From an uncultured Clostridia bacterium (GTDB taxonomy: Bacteria > Bacillota > Clostridia > Oscillospirales > Oscillospiraceae): a DNA stretch of 6,068 nt. A program made the translations under genes and the position numbers. The notes beneath the pieces were generated by a model. The model did no database searches, was not told where the DNA came from, and saw nothing but the letters and a program-made list of their open reading frames with translations. Position 1 is the stretch's first letter, and every line of letters starts with the position of its first letter. The stretch lies in assembly GCA_946187475.1 (NCBI GenBank), contig CAMHRJ010000141.1:1-6068 (forward strand), given 5' to 3'. Shown piece by piece: positions 1-5,931 of the stretch.

Positions 1-35
1 CGTTCGCTATAATGAAGCTGCGAACGTTCGTTCGC
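1..35. promoter_or_regulatory. Probable TetR-type operator overlapping the promoter
   Basis: CGTTCGC at 1-7 is the exact inverse complement of GCGAACG at 20-26, and the two arms flank the TATAAT box. GCGAAC at 20-25 also pairs with GTTCGC at 30-35 around a 4-nt centre, and CGAACGTTCG at 21-30 is a perfect 10-bp palindrome. Three copies of one half-site packed around the -10 box and the predicted transcription start, directly before a TetR gene, is the usual layout of an autoregulatory operator: bound repressor would block RNA polymerase. Binding by the adjacent repressor is inferred, not shown. The site may continue left of the window. Confidence 0.6.
8..13 (+). promoter_or_regulatory. Probable sigma-70/SigA -10 box of the operon promoter
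   Basis: A perfect TATAAT lies here, which would place transcription start near base 20 and give a leader of about 30 nt before the repressor start codon. The matching -35 element would lie left of the window, so only half of the promoter is visible. The hexamer sits inside a pair of inverted half-sites, which supports its being a regulated promoter rather than a chance match. Confidence 0.6.
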
Positions 36-51
36 AAAACGGGAGGATACC

Positions 52-669
52 ATGGCAAAAGATACGAAAGAGCGAATCCTGACGGCAGCGCTGGAGATGT
101 TTTCTCAGCGGGGCTACGCCGGCACCAACATCCGGGAGCTGGCGGCGTCCCTGGGCATGGGAAAAAGCTCCATGTACCGTCATTTTGAGAGCAAAGAGGC
201 CCTCTGGGACGCTCTGCTGGACGAGATGATCGCCTATTACGACGCACACTTCGGCTCGCCGGAGCAACTGCCGCCGGTGCCGGAGTCACTGGAGGGGCTG
301 GTGGCGCTGACCATGGGGATGGTGCGCTTCACCGTCCACGATGAGAAGGTGGTCATGACGCGCAAGCTCCTGGCCATCGAGCAGTTCCGGGACGAGCGGG
401 CCCGGAACCTGGCTTCCCGGCACTTCCTCACGGGGCTGACGGAGATGTTCACGCAGATCTTCGCCGAGATGATGGCCCGGGGGCTCCTCCGCCGGGAGGA
501 CCCGGCCATGCTGGCCTTTGCCTATACCACGCCCATCTCCGCCCTGATCCACCTGTGTGACCGGGAGCCGGAGAAAACCGACGAGGCTATGGCCCGGGCG
601 GAGGCCTTCAGCCGACACTTCATCCAAACCTACGGCGCAGAACAATCAAGGAGAGAGAAACCATGCTGA
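52..669 (+). CDS. TetR/AcrR-family transcriptional repressor
   Basis: This 205-residue protein has the length and layout of a TetR-family one-component regulator. The N-terminal DNA-binding domain (about residues 5-51) holds a helix-turn-helix at about 25-45, with the recognition helix around GMGKSSMYRHF (35-45) followed by the usual SKEAL. The rest is a helical ligand-binding and dimerisation domain, too divergent to suggest an effector. The ATG is supported by GGGAGGA at 41-47, 4 nt upstream. The gene follows an inverted-repeat operator and overlaps the downstream ABC ATPase gene by 7 nt, so it probably represses its own operon and releases it when a compound pumped by the exporter binds. 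The family call is secure; the ligand and the autoregulation are inferred. Confidence 0.93.
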   Translation: MAKDTKERILTAALEMFSQRGYAGTNIRELAASLGMGKSSMYRHFESKEALWDALLDEMIAYYDAHFGSPEQLPPVPESLEGLVALTMGMVRFTVHDEKVVMTRKLLAIEQFRDERARNLASRHFLTGLTEMFTQIFAEMMARGLLRREDPAMLAFAYTTPISALIHLCDREPEKTDEAMARAEAFSRHFIQTYGAEQSRREKPC

Positions 670-1370
670 AAATCGAGCATCTGACCAAGACCTATGGGGA
701 CAAAAAGGCCGTGGACGACCTGTCCCTGCACATCCTGCCGGGGGAGATCTTCGGCTTCATCGGCCACAACGGCGCCGGCAAAAGCACCACCATCAAGAGC
801 GCCGTGGGCATTTTGCAGTTTGACGCCGGGGAGATCACCATCAACGGCACCTCCCTGCGGGCCGACCCCCTCCGGTGCAAGCGGGATCTGGCCTACATCC
901 CGGATAACCCGGACCTCTATGAATTCATGAGCGGCATCAAGTACCTAAACTTCATCGCGGATGTCTTCTGCGTGCCTTCCGACGTTCGGCAGGAGCGCAT
1001 CCGCCGCTACGCCGAGATCTTTGAGCTCAGCGGCGATCTGGCCCAGCCCATCTCCGCCTATTCCCACGGCATGAAGCAGAAGCTGGCGGTCATCGCTGCC
1101 TGGCTCCACGACCCGAAGATGATTGTCATGGACGAGCCCTTCGTGGGTCTGGACCCCAAGGCATCGCATCTGCTCAAGGAAATGATGCGGGAGCACTGCG
1201 ACCGGGGCGGCGCCATCTTCTTCTCCACCCATGTGCTGGAGGTGGCGGAAAAGCTCTGCGACAAGGTGGCCATCATCCGGCACGGCCAGCTGGTCCGGGC
1301 GGGCACCATGGAGGAGGTCAAGGGCGACGAGAGTCTGGAAGCGGTCTTCCTGGAACTGGAGGCGGATTAA
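663..1370 (+). CDS. ABC transporter ATP-binding protein (exporter type)
   Basis: This 235-residue cytoplasmic nucleotide-binding subunit would power the permease encoded next. The motifs run in order: Walker A GHNGAGKST at 34-42, the Q-loop region YIPDNPDLYE at 78-87, an ABC signature variant YSHGMKQK at 133-140, Walker B MIVMDEP at 153-159 with catalytic Glu158, D-loop GLDP at 162-165, and H-loop His190. The usual Q-loop glutamine position carries Asp81; from memory, relatives of the EcsA/YtrB kind also lack Gln here. The length is normal for a single-domain ABC-2 exporter ATPase. The start lies inside the end of the repressor gene and is preceded by AAGGAG at 648-653, 9 nt upstream. Overlap with the repressor implies coupled translation. 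The substrate cannot be told from the sequence. Confidence 0.95.
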   Translation: MLKIEHLTKTYGDKKAVDDLSLHILPGEIFGFIGHNGAGKSTTIKSAVGILQFDAGEITINGTSLRADPLRCKRDLAYIPDNPDLYEFMSGIKYLNFIADVFCVPSDVRQERIRRYAEIFELSGDLAQPISAYSHGMKQKLAVIAAWLHDPKMIVMDEPFVGLDPKASHLLKEMMREHCDRGGAIFFSTHVLEVAEKLCDKVAIIRHGQLVRAGTMEEVKGDESLEAVFLELEAD

Positions 1371-2969
1371 ATGCTTTGGGTGCTTTTGAAAAAGCAGATC
1401 GCGGAGGTCTTCCGGGGCTACTTCTATGATTCCAAGAAGAACCGGATGCGCTCCAAGGGGGCCATTGCGGCCTATCTGGTGTTTTTCGTCCTGCTCATGG
1501 TGGGCGTGCTGGGCGGCATGTTCGCGGGCCTGTCGCTGCAGCTCTGCGGCAGTCTCGTGGCCCTGGGCATGGACTGGCTGTACTTTCTTCTGATGTGCGG
1601 CATCGCCATCCTGCTGGGCGCCTTCGGCAGCGTGTTCAACTCCTATTCGGGGCTCTATCTGGCCAAGGACAACGATCTGCTCCTGTCTCTGCCCATCCCG
1701 GTGCGGACGATTCTGGGCGCGCGGCTGCTGAACGTCTATCTCCTGGGCGCCATGTACACCGCCACGGCGCTGATTCCCATGCTGGTGGTCTACTGGGTCG
1801 TGGGCGGCGTCACAGCCGCGAAGGTGGTCTGCGGTCTGGCGCTCTTTGTAATCGTGACGGTGTTCGTGCTGCTGCTCTCCTGCGTGCTGGGCTGGGCGGT
1901 GGCGAAAATCAGCCTCCGGCTGAAAAACAAGAGCTTCATCACGGTGCTGGTCTCCCTGGCCTTCATCGGGATCTATTATTTCTTCTATTTCAAAGCCAAC
2001 GACTTCATCCGGGACCTGATTCTGAACGCCGACGTCTACGGCGAGCAGATTAAGGGCACGGCCTACGGGCTCTACCGCTTCGGCCAGATCGGCGCAGGAG
2101 ACTGGAGTGCCGCGGGCATCTTCCTGGCCGCCATGGCCGCAGCCTGCCTGCTGGTCTGGCGGGTGCTGGAGCGGAGCTTTCTCAAGATCGCCACCGCCAG
2201 CGGCCACGTGGAGAAAAAACGCTATGTGGAAAAGACCGTCCGGCAGAAAACGCCCTTCCGGGCGCTGCTGGCCAAGGAGTTCGGACGCTTTGCCTCCAGC
2301 TCCGGCTATATGCTCAACTGCGGTCTGGGCATCCTGTTTCTCCCGGCAGCGGGCGTGCTGCTGCTCCTGAAGGGACCGGAGCTCATGGACGTGCTGAACA
2401 TGGTCTTTGCCAATCGGCCCGGGGCCGTTCCGGTGCTGCTCTGCGCCATGCTCTGCACGATGAGCAGCATGAACGATATGGCCGCCCCGGCGGTGTCCCT
2501 GGAGGGTAAGAGCCTCTGGATCCCCCAGTCTCTGCCCGTGGAGCCGAAGACAGTGCTCCGGGCCAAGACGGCGGTACATCTGATCTTGACGCTGCTGCCC
2601 ATGGCCTTTGCGGCGGTCTGCGCCGCACTGGTTCTCCCGGCGTCCACGGAGATTCGGCTTCTGGTGTGCCTGACGCCCCTGGTGTACGCGGCCTTCTCGG
2701 CGGTGTTCGGGATGTTCGTGGGTCTGCGGATGCCGGTGCTCCACTGGACCAACGAGATGGCTCCCATCAAGCAGAGCGGCGCCGTGGCCATCGCGCTCTT
2801 CGGCGGCTGGGGACTGAGCCTGCTGCCTCTGGGACTGTATTTTCTCGCGGGCTACCGCCTGGGCCCGGCGGCCTTCCTGGGCCTCTGGGCGCTGGTATAT
2901 GCCCTGGCCGGGGTGCTGCTCCAGCGCTGGCTGGACACCCGGGGCGCAGCGGAGTTCGCGGCGCTGTAA
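1371..2969 (+). CDS. ABC-2-type transporter permease, about 12 TM
   Basis: This 532-residue integral membrane protein is the probable partner of the ATPase, whose stop codon it abuts with no gap. GGAGG at 1358-1362 supports the ATG, 8 nt upstream. Hydrophobic segments fall at roughly 31-54, 68-90, 118-145, 152-178, 189-206, 246-264, 314-334, 350-366, 401-423, 428-451, 469-493 and 498-517. The basic N-terminus and the charged loop at about 266-305 are probably cytoplasmic. Each half has a similar stretch before a helix pair, SLPIPVRTILGAR (106-118) and SLPVEPKTVLRAK (387-399), suggesting two related six-helix halves. It resembles the large ABC-2 permeases found with TetR regulators in Firmicutes (ABC_tran_2-like, from memory). 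Being about double the usual 250-residue ABC-2 permease, one chain may form the whole transmembrane part. The substrate is unknown; export of a lipid, peptide or drug is possible. Confidence 0.9.
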   Translation: MLWVLLKKQIAEVFRGYFYDSKKNRMRSKGAIAAYLVFFVLLMVGVLGGMFAGLSLQLCGSLVALGMDWLYFLLMCGIAILLGAFGSVFNSYSGLYLAKDNDLLLSLPIPVRTILGARLLNVYLLGAMYTATALIPMLVVYWVVGGVTAAKVVCGLALFVIVTVFVLLLSCVLGWAVAKISLRLKNKSFITVLVSLAFIGIYYFFYFKANDFIRDLILNADVYGEQIKGTAYGLYRFGQIGAGDWSAAGIFLAAMAAACLLVWRVLERSFLKIATASGHVEKKRYVEKTVRQKTPFRALLAKEFGRFASSSGYMLNCGLGILFLPAAGVLLLLKGPELMDVLNMVFANRPGAVPVLLCAMLCTMSSMNDMAAPAVSLEGKSLWIPQSLPVEPKTVLRAKTAVHLILTLLPMAFAAVCAALVLPASTEIRLLVCLTPLVYAAFSAVFGMFVGLRMPVLHWTNEMAPIKQSGAVAIALFGGWGLSLLPLGLYFLAGYRLGPAAFLGLWALVYALAGVLLQRWLDTRGAAEFAAL

Positions 2970-2990
2970 GACCGCGGGGGAGGTGACACC

Positions 2991-3548
2991 ATGCAATATC
3001 AAAACACCATCACCCTGAAGGACGGCAGAGCCTGCCTGCTCCGAAACGGCGTCGAGCAGGACGCGAAGGCGGTGCTGGAGCTCTTTTTGCTGACCCACGC
3101 CCAGACGGACTGGCTGCTCTCTTACCCCGACGAGGTCACCTTCACCGAGACCTCGGAGGCGGAATTTCTGAAGCGGATGGCGGAGAGTGACCGCGAGATC
3201 GAGCTCCTTGCGGAGCTGGAGGGCAGGCTCATCGGCTCCGCCGGCATCAGCGCTCTGGGGAAAAACGAGAAAATCCGCCACCGGGCGGAGTTCGGCATCA
3301 GCGTAGATAAGGCTTACTGGGGCCTCGGCGTGGGCCGGGCGCTGACGGAGGCATGCATCGCCTGCGCCAAGACTGCAGGCTACGCCCAGCTGGAGCTTTC
3401 GGCCGTGGCGGAAAATGAAAGCGCCCTTGCTCTCTACCGGAGCGTGGGCTTTGTGGAATATGGGCGGAACCCCAGGGGCTTCCGCTCCCGACAGACCGGC
3501 TGGCAGCCGCTTGCGCTGATGCGGCTGGAGTTGGAGGACACACTATGA
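2991..3548 (+). CDS. GNAT-family N-acetyltransferase
   Basis: This 185-residue soluble enzyme should transfer an acetyl group from acetyl-CoA to an amine. The acetyl-CoA-binding motif A is seen as FGISVDKAYWGLGVGRAL (101-118), with the WGLGVG pyrophosphate loop where the family has R/Q-x-x-G-x-G/A. It is followed by the helix ending at 130, the strand AQLELSAVAENESALALY (132-149) and YRSVGFVEYG (149-158), the usual GNAT C-terminal motif B. The whole length matches a single-domain RimI/RimJ-like or antibiotic-acetylase-like member. A very strong GGAGGTGA (2979-2986) precedes the ATG, 21 nt after the permease stop. The last bases overlap the next acetyltransferase gene as ATGA. The acceptor substrate (protein N-terminus, small amine or drug) cannot be read from the sequence. 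Confidence 0.92.
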   Translation: MQYQNTITLKDGRACLLRNGVEQDAKAVLELFLLTHAQTDWLLSYPDEVTFTETSEAEFLKRMAESDREIELLAELEGRLIGSAGISALGKNEKIRHRAEFGISVDKAYWGLGVGRALTEACIACAKTAGYAQLELSAVAENESALALYRSVGFVEYGRNPRGFRSRQTGWQPLALMRLELEDTL

Positions 3549-4027
3549 AGCAAAATGACATCACCATTCGTTTGGAACAGCAAGCGGATCACAGCGCCGT
3601 GGAGCATCTGGTGCGGGAGGCCTTCTGGAACGTGTACCGCCCGGGCTGCAGCGAGCACTATGTGCTCCATGTGCTCCGGGACGACCCGGCCTTTGTGCCG
3701 GAGCTGGACTTCGTCATGGAGCAGGATGGCGCCCTGATCGGCCAGAACATGTTCATGCGCACCGTCATCGAGGCCGACGACGGCAGAACCATCCCCGTGC
3801 TCACCATGGGGCCCATCGGCATCACGCCGGAGCGGAAGCGTCAGGGCTACGGCAAGAAGCTGCTGGACTGCTCGCTGGAGCAGGCGGCGGCCATGGGCTT
3901 CGGCGCGGTGCTTTTTGAGGGAAACATCGACTTTTACGGCAAGAGCGGCTTTGCCTATGCCCGGGAGTTTGGCATCCGCTATCACGATCTGCCGGAGGGG
4001 GGCGGACGACTCCTTCTTCCTCTGTAA
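3545..4027 (+). CDS. GNAT-family N-acetyltransferase (YhbS-like), truncated by frameshift
   Basis: As written, this frame gives 160 residues. It holds the N-terminal GNAT half: strand and helix 1 at about 6-27 (ITIRLEQQADHSAVEHLVREAF), a central strand LIGQNMFMRTVIE (64-76), then acetyl-CoA motif A, GPIGITPERKRQGYGKKLL (89-107) with R-Q-G-Y-G-K as the pyrophosphate loop, and FYGKSGFAYAREFGI (130-144). These fit predicted acetyltransferases of the YhbS/COG3153 kind, unlike the GNAT just upstream, so the pair is not a recent duplication. The last residues (GGRLLLPL) are an out-of-frame tail beyond a G6 run; the natural C-terminus continues in another frame to 4175. The ATG overlaps the previous stop (ATGA) and has GGAGG at 3533-3537. 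The core fold is present, but loss of the C-terminus may affect folding or substrate binding. Confidence 0.8.
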   Translation: MKQNDITIRLEQQADHSAVEHLVREAFWNVYRPGCSEHYVLHVLRDDPAFVPELDFVMEQDGALIGQNMFMRTVIEADDGRTIPVLTMGPIGITPERKRQGYGKKLLDCSLEQAAAMGFGAVLFEGNIDFYGKSGFAYAREFGIRYHDLPEGGGRLLLPL

Positions 4028-4175
4028 GGAGCTGATCCCCGGCTATCTGGCGGACGTCACCGGCGTCTACCGGACGCCAAAGGGCTACTATGTGGACGAC
4101 ACCGACGTGGAGGCCTTCGACCGGGCGTTCCCGCCGAAGGAGAAGCTGCGCCTGCCGGGACAGATTTTCGGCTGA
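3545..4175 (+). pseudogene. Full extent of frameshifted GNAT acetyltransferase gene
   Basis: If one G of the G6 run at 3997-4002 is removed, the reading continues from LPEG directly into ADDSFFLCKELIPGYL and ends at the TGA at 4173-4175. This gives a 209-residue protein, a normal length for this acetyltransferase group. The continuation is clearly coding: it has a sensible protein sequence (VTGVYRTPKGYYVDD, then FPPKEKLRLPGQIFG) and stops 10 nt before the next gene's start, as expected for an intact operon member. The lesion may be a sequencing or assembly error in a homopolymer, a true recent mutation, or a slippage site. Confidence 0.75.
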
Positions 4176-4180
4176 GGAGG
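4176..4180 (+). promoter_or_regulatory. Ribosome binding site fixing the flavodoxin-like gene start
   Basis: GGAGG lies 5 nt before the ATG at 4186. It decides the start: the open frame extends upstream to an ATG at 4090, but that would add 32 Arg/Trp-rich residues overlapping the acetyltransferase end and lacks a comparable site. The flavin-binding strand MNILVLNGSP begins exactly at 4186. Confidence 0.8.
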
Positions 4181-4185
4181 CAGAG

Positions 4186-4866
4186 ATGAACATTCTGGTT
4201 TTGAACGGCAGTCCCAAGCGGGAGCAAAGCGACACCCTGCGCATCACCCGGGCCTTTCTGGCCGGGATGGAGGAAGCGGGAGCGCAGGAGATCACCATCC
4301 TCCATGTGATCGACAGGCACATCGAGCCCTGCACCGGCTGCTTCGCCTGCATGCACAACGGGGGCAGCTGCATTCACGACGATGATATGCAGGAGATTCT
4401 GGAGCAGATCCTGAAAAGCGACCTGCTGATCTGGAGCTTTCCCCTCTATTGCTACGGCATGCCCGCGCCGCTGAAGGGGCTGCTGGACCGGACGCTGCCC
4501 CTTTCCTCCATGGCCATGCGGAAGGTGGGCGACCGGTATGAGCACGTGGAGCAGGCGGATTTCAGCCGTCTGCGGTATCTGATGATCTGCGGCTGCGGCT
4601 TTCCCAACAGCCGCCATAACTTCGAGCCCGCAGTGGCGCAGTTTCGGCTCTGCTTCCCCGGCAGACACCCGATCCTCACCGTCCCGGAGAGCCCCATGTT
4701 CAGCGCTCCGGAGGCGGCGGTGGTGACGGAGCCGCGGCTGGCGCTGGTTCGGAAGGCGGGGAAGCAGTTTGCCAGAACCCGCGAGATCGCGCCGGAGCTC
4801 ATCGAGGAGATCGGCTCGCCCATGATCCCGGAGGAGCAGTACGCTGCCATCGTCAACGGCGGGTGA
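4186..4866 (+). CDS. Flavodoxin-fold NAD(P)H-dependent FMN reductase-like protein, possible Fe-S flavoprotein
   Basis: This 226-residue cytoplasmic protein probably binds FMN and transfers electrons from NAD(P)H or another donor. It opens with the strand and phosphate loop ILVLNGSPKREQSDT (3-17), which holds the FMN phosphate in the WrbA/FMN_red superfamily. SDLLIWSFPLYCYGMPAPLKGLLDR (78-102) is the conserved second flavin loop and following helix. Between them lies C49-x2-C52-x2-C55-x6-C62 followed by IHDDDM, a compact cysteine set like that binding a 4Fe-4S cluster in archaeal iron-sulfur flavoprotein (Isf). The C-terminal third (about 130-226) keeps LRYLMICGCGFP but is otherwise poorly recognisable. 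It starts 10 nt after the preceding gene. The flavodoxin fold is secure, the cluster likely but unproved, and the substrate (quinone, nitro compound, protein partner) unknown. Confidence 0.88.
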   Translation: MNILVLNGSPKREQSDTLRITRAFLAGMEEAGAQEITILHVIDRHIEPCTGCFACMHNGGSCIHDDDMQEILEQILKSDLLIWSFPLYCYGMPAPLKGLLDRTLPLSSMAMRKVGDRYEHVEQADFSRLRYLMICGCGFPNSRHNFEPAVAQFRLCFPGRHPILTVPESPMFSAPEAAVVTEPRLALVRKAGKQFARTREIAPELIEEIGSPMIPEEQYAAIVNGG

Positions 4867-4880
4867 GCCGTGGAAGCGGA

Positions 4881-4889
4881 AAGGAAGGG
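4881..4889 (+). promoter_or_regulatory. Ribosome binding site fixing the S66 peptidase-like gene start
   Basis: AAGGAAGGG lies 6 nt before the ATG at 4896. The same frame also opens at a GTG at 4863, which overlaps the previous stop as GTGA, but the 11 residues it would add are not protein-like for this family and no good site precedes it. MIKNIAIVSLSSG matches the usual first strand of S66 proteins. Confidence 0.75.
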
Positions 4890-4895
4890 ATATCT

Positions 4896-5927
4896 ATGAT
4901 TAAAAACATTGCGATCGTAAGCCTTTCCAGCGGAATCCTGGGAGAGCCCTCCATTCAGTTTGAGGTGGAGATCGGCCTGCGCAGGCTGGAAGAGCTCGGT
5001 TTGCATGTGATATTCATGCCCCACGCGCGGAAGGGACCGGAATTTGTCAAAGCCCATCCGGAACAGCGGGCGGAGGACCTTTTGCAGGCCTTTCGCGACC
5101 CGGAGATCGACATGATCCTGTGCGCCATCGGCGGAGACGATACCTACCGCCTGCTGCCGTACCTGTTCGACCATGAGCAACTGCAGAACGCGGTCACAGA
5201 CAAGGTGTTCCTGGGCTTTTCCGATACCACCATCAACCATCTGATGCTGCACAAGGTGGGGCTGCAAACCTTTTACGGACAGGCGTTCCTCCCGGACGTC
5301 TGCGAGCTGGGCCCGGAGATGCTTCCTTACACCCGTCGTTTTTTTGAGGAGCTGATCCGCACCGGCGGCATCCGGGAGATCACGCCCAGCCCGGTCTGGT
5401 ATCGGGAGCGGGAGCGCTTCACGCCGGATCAGGTGGGCGTTTCGCGGCAGGCGCTGCCGGATCACGGATGGGAGCTGCTGCAGGGGCCCAGTGTGTTCTC
5501 CGGAAAGATCCTCGGCGGCTGCATCGATACGATTTATGATTGCTTCAACGGCGAACGATATGCGGATATGCCGGCGCTCTGCGAAAAGTATCATCTGTTC
5601 CCGGGCGCATCAGACTGGGCCGGCCGCATCCTGCTGCTGGAATCCAGCGAGGAAAAACCGGCGCCGGACAAATACCGCCGGGCACTGGAATATCTGAAGG
5701 AGCGGGGCGTCTTTGAAGCGGTTTCCGGCGTACTGGTTGGCAAGCCCATGGACGAAACCTGGGCCGAGGAATATAAGCGAGTGCTCGTCGAGGTCATCGC
5801 TCAGCAGTCGTTGCCCATTGTGTTCAACATCAACATCGGCCACGCCCTGCCCCGCTGCATCATCCCCTTTGGGGTGAACGCGGTGGTGGATGCGAAGAAG
5901 CAGAGCATTCGGTTTGCTGAGAGGTAA
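4896..5927 (+). CDS. Peptidase S66 family protein (LD-carboxypeptidase / MccF-like)
   Basis: This 343-residue protein, without signal peptide, has the two-domain S66 layout. Characterised members cleave L,D-peptide bonds in muropeptides (LdcA) or the acyl-sulfamate or phosphoramidate bond of microcin C-type antibiotics (MccF). Visible blocks are IAIVSLSSG (5-13), ILCAIGGDDTYRLLPYL (74-90), KVFLGFSDTTINHLML (103-118), ILGGCIDTIYD (205-215), RILLLESSEEKP (244-255), GVLVGKP (278-284) and INIGHALPRCIIPFG (312-326). Known members use a Ser-Glu-His triad. Glu249 and His316 sit where Glu and His are expected, but the nucleophile position after GG, Ser in MccF, is Thr83. From memory, related Firmicute proteins also carry GGDDTYR, so this may mark a subfamily. 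It follows the flavodoxin-like gene by 29 nt. The family is secure; the catalytic activity and substrate are uncertain. Confidence 0.9.
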   Translation: MIKNIAIVSLSSGILGEPSIQFEVEIGLRRLEELGLHVIFMPHARKGPEFVKAHPEQRAEDLLQAFRDPEIDMILCAIGGDDTYRLLPYLFDHEQLQNAVTDKVFLGFSDTTINHLMLHKVGLQTFYGQAFLPDVCELGPEMLPYTRRFFEELIRTGGIREITPSPVWYRERERFTPDQVGVSRQALPDHGWELLQGPSVFSGKILGGCIDTIYDCFNGERYADMPALCEKYHLFPGASDWAGRILLLESSEEKPAPDKYRRALEYLKERGVFEAVSGVLVGKPMDETWAEEYKRVLVEVIAQQSLPIVFNINIGHALPRCIIPFGVNAVVDAKKQSIRFAER

Positions 5928-5931
5928 ATCA

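Noticed and set aside
1595..2053. A 152-codon plus-strand open frame in another phase inside the permease gene.
   Set aside because: Its product is Arg/Gly/His-rich without motifs, while the permease frame gives continuous membrane helices across the same region.
2970..2990. Possible terminator between the permease and the first acetyltransferase.
   Set aside because: Only 21 nt with a strong ribosome binding site, no stable stem and no T-run. No other gap in the window is long enough for an intrinsic terminator except 4867-4895, which also lacks a stem and T-run.
945..3281. A 778-codon open frame on the minus strand across the ATPase, permease and first acetyltransferase.
   Set aside because: It lies antisense to three well-supported genes. 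Its product is rich in His, Gln, Glu and Arg without recognisable motifs, as expected from the complement of high-GC coding sequence.
4090..4185. An upstream ATG extending the flavodoxin-like protein by 32 residues.
   Set aside because: The extension is Arg/Trp/Cys-rich and overlaps the acetyltransferase end, while GGAGG and the flavin-binding strand both point to 4186.
4863..4895. A GTG start for the S66 protein overlapping the previous stop as GTGA.
   Set aside because: No good ribosome binding site precedes it, and the ATG at 4896 has AAGGAAGGG at proper spacing. Still possible as a coupled start, but less likely.
4452..5594. A 380-codon minus-strand open frame opposite the flavodoxin-like and S66 genes.
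   Set aside because: Both plus-strand genes have clear family motifs and ribosome binding sites; the antisense product has no domain I recognise.
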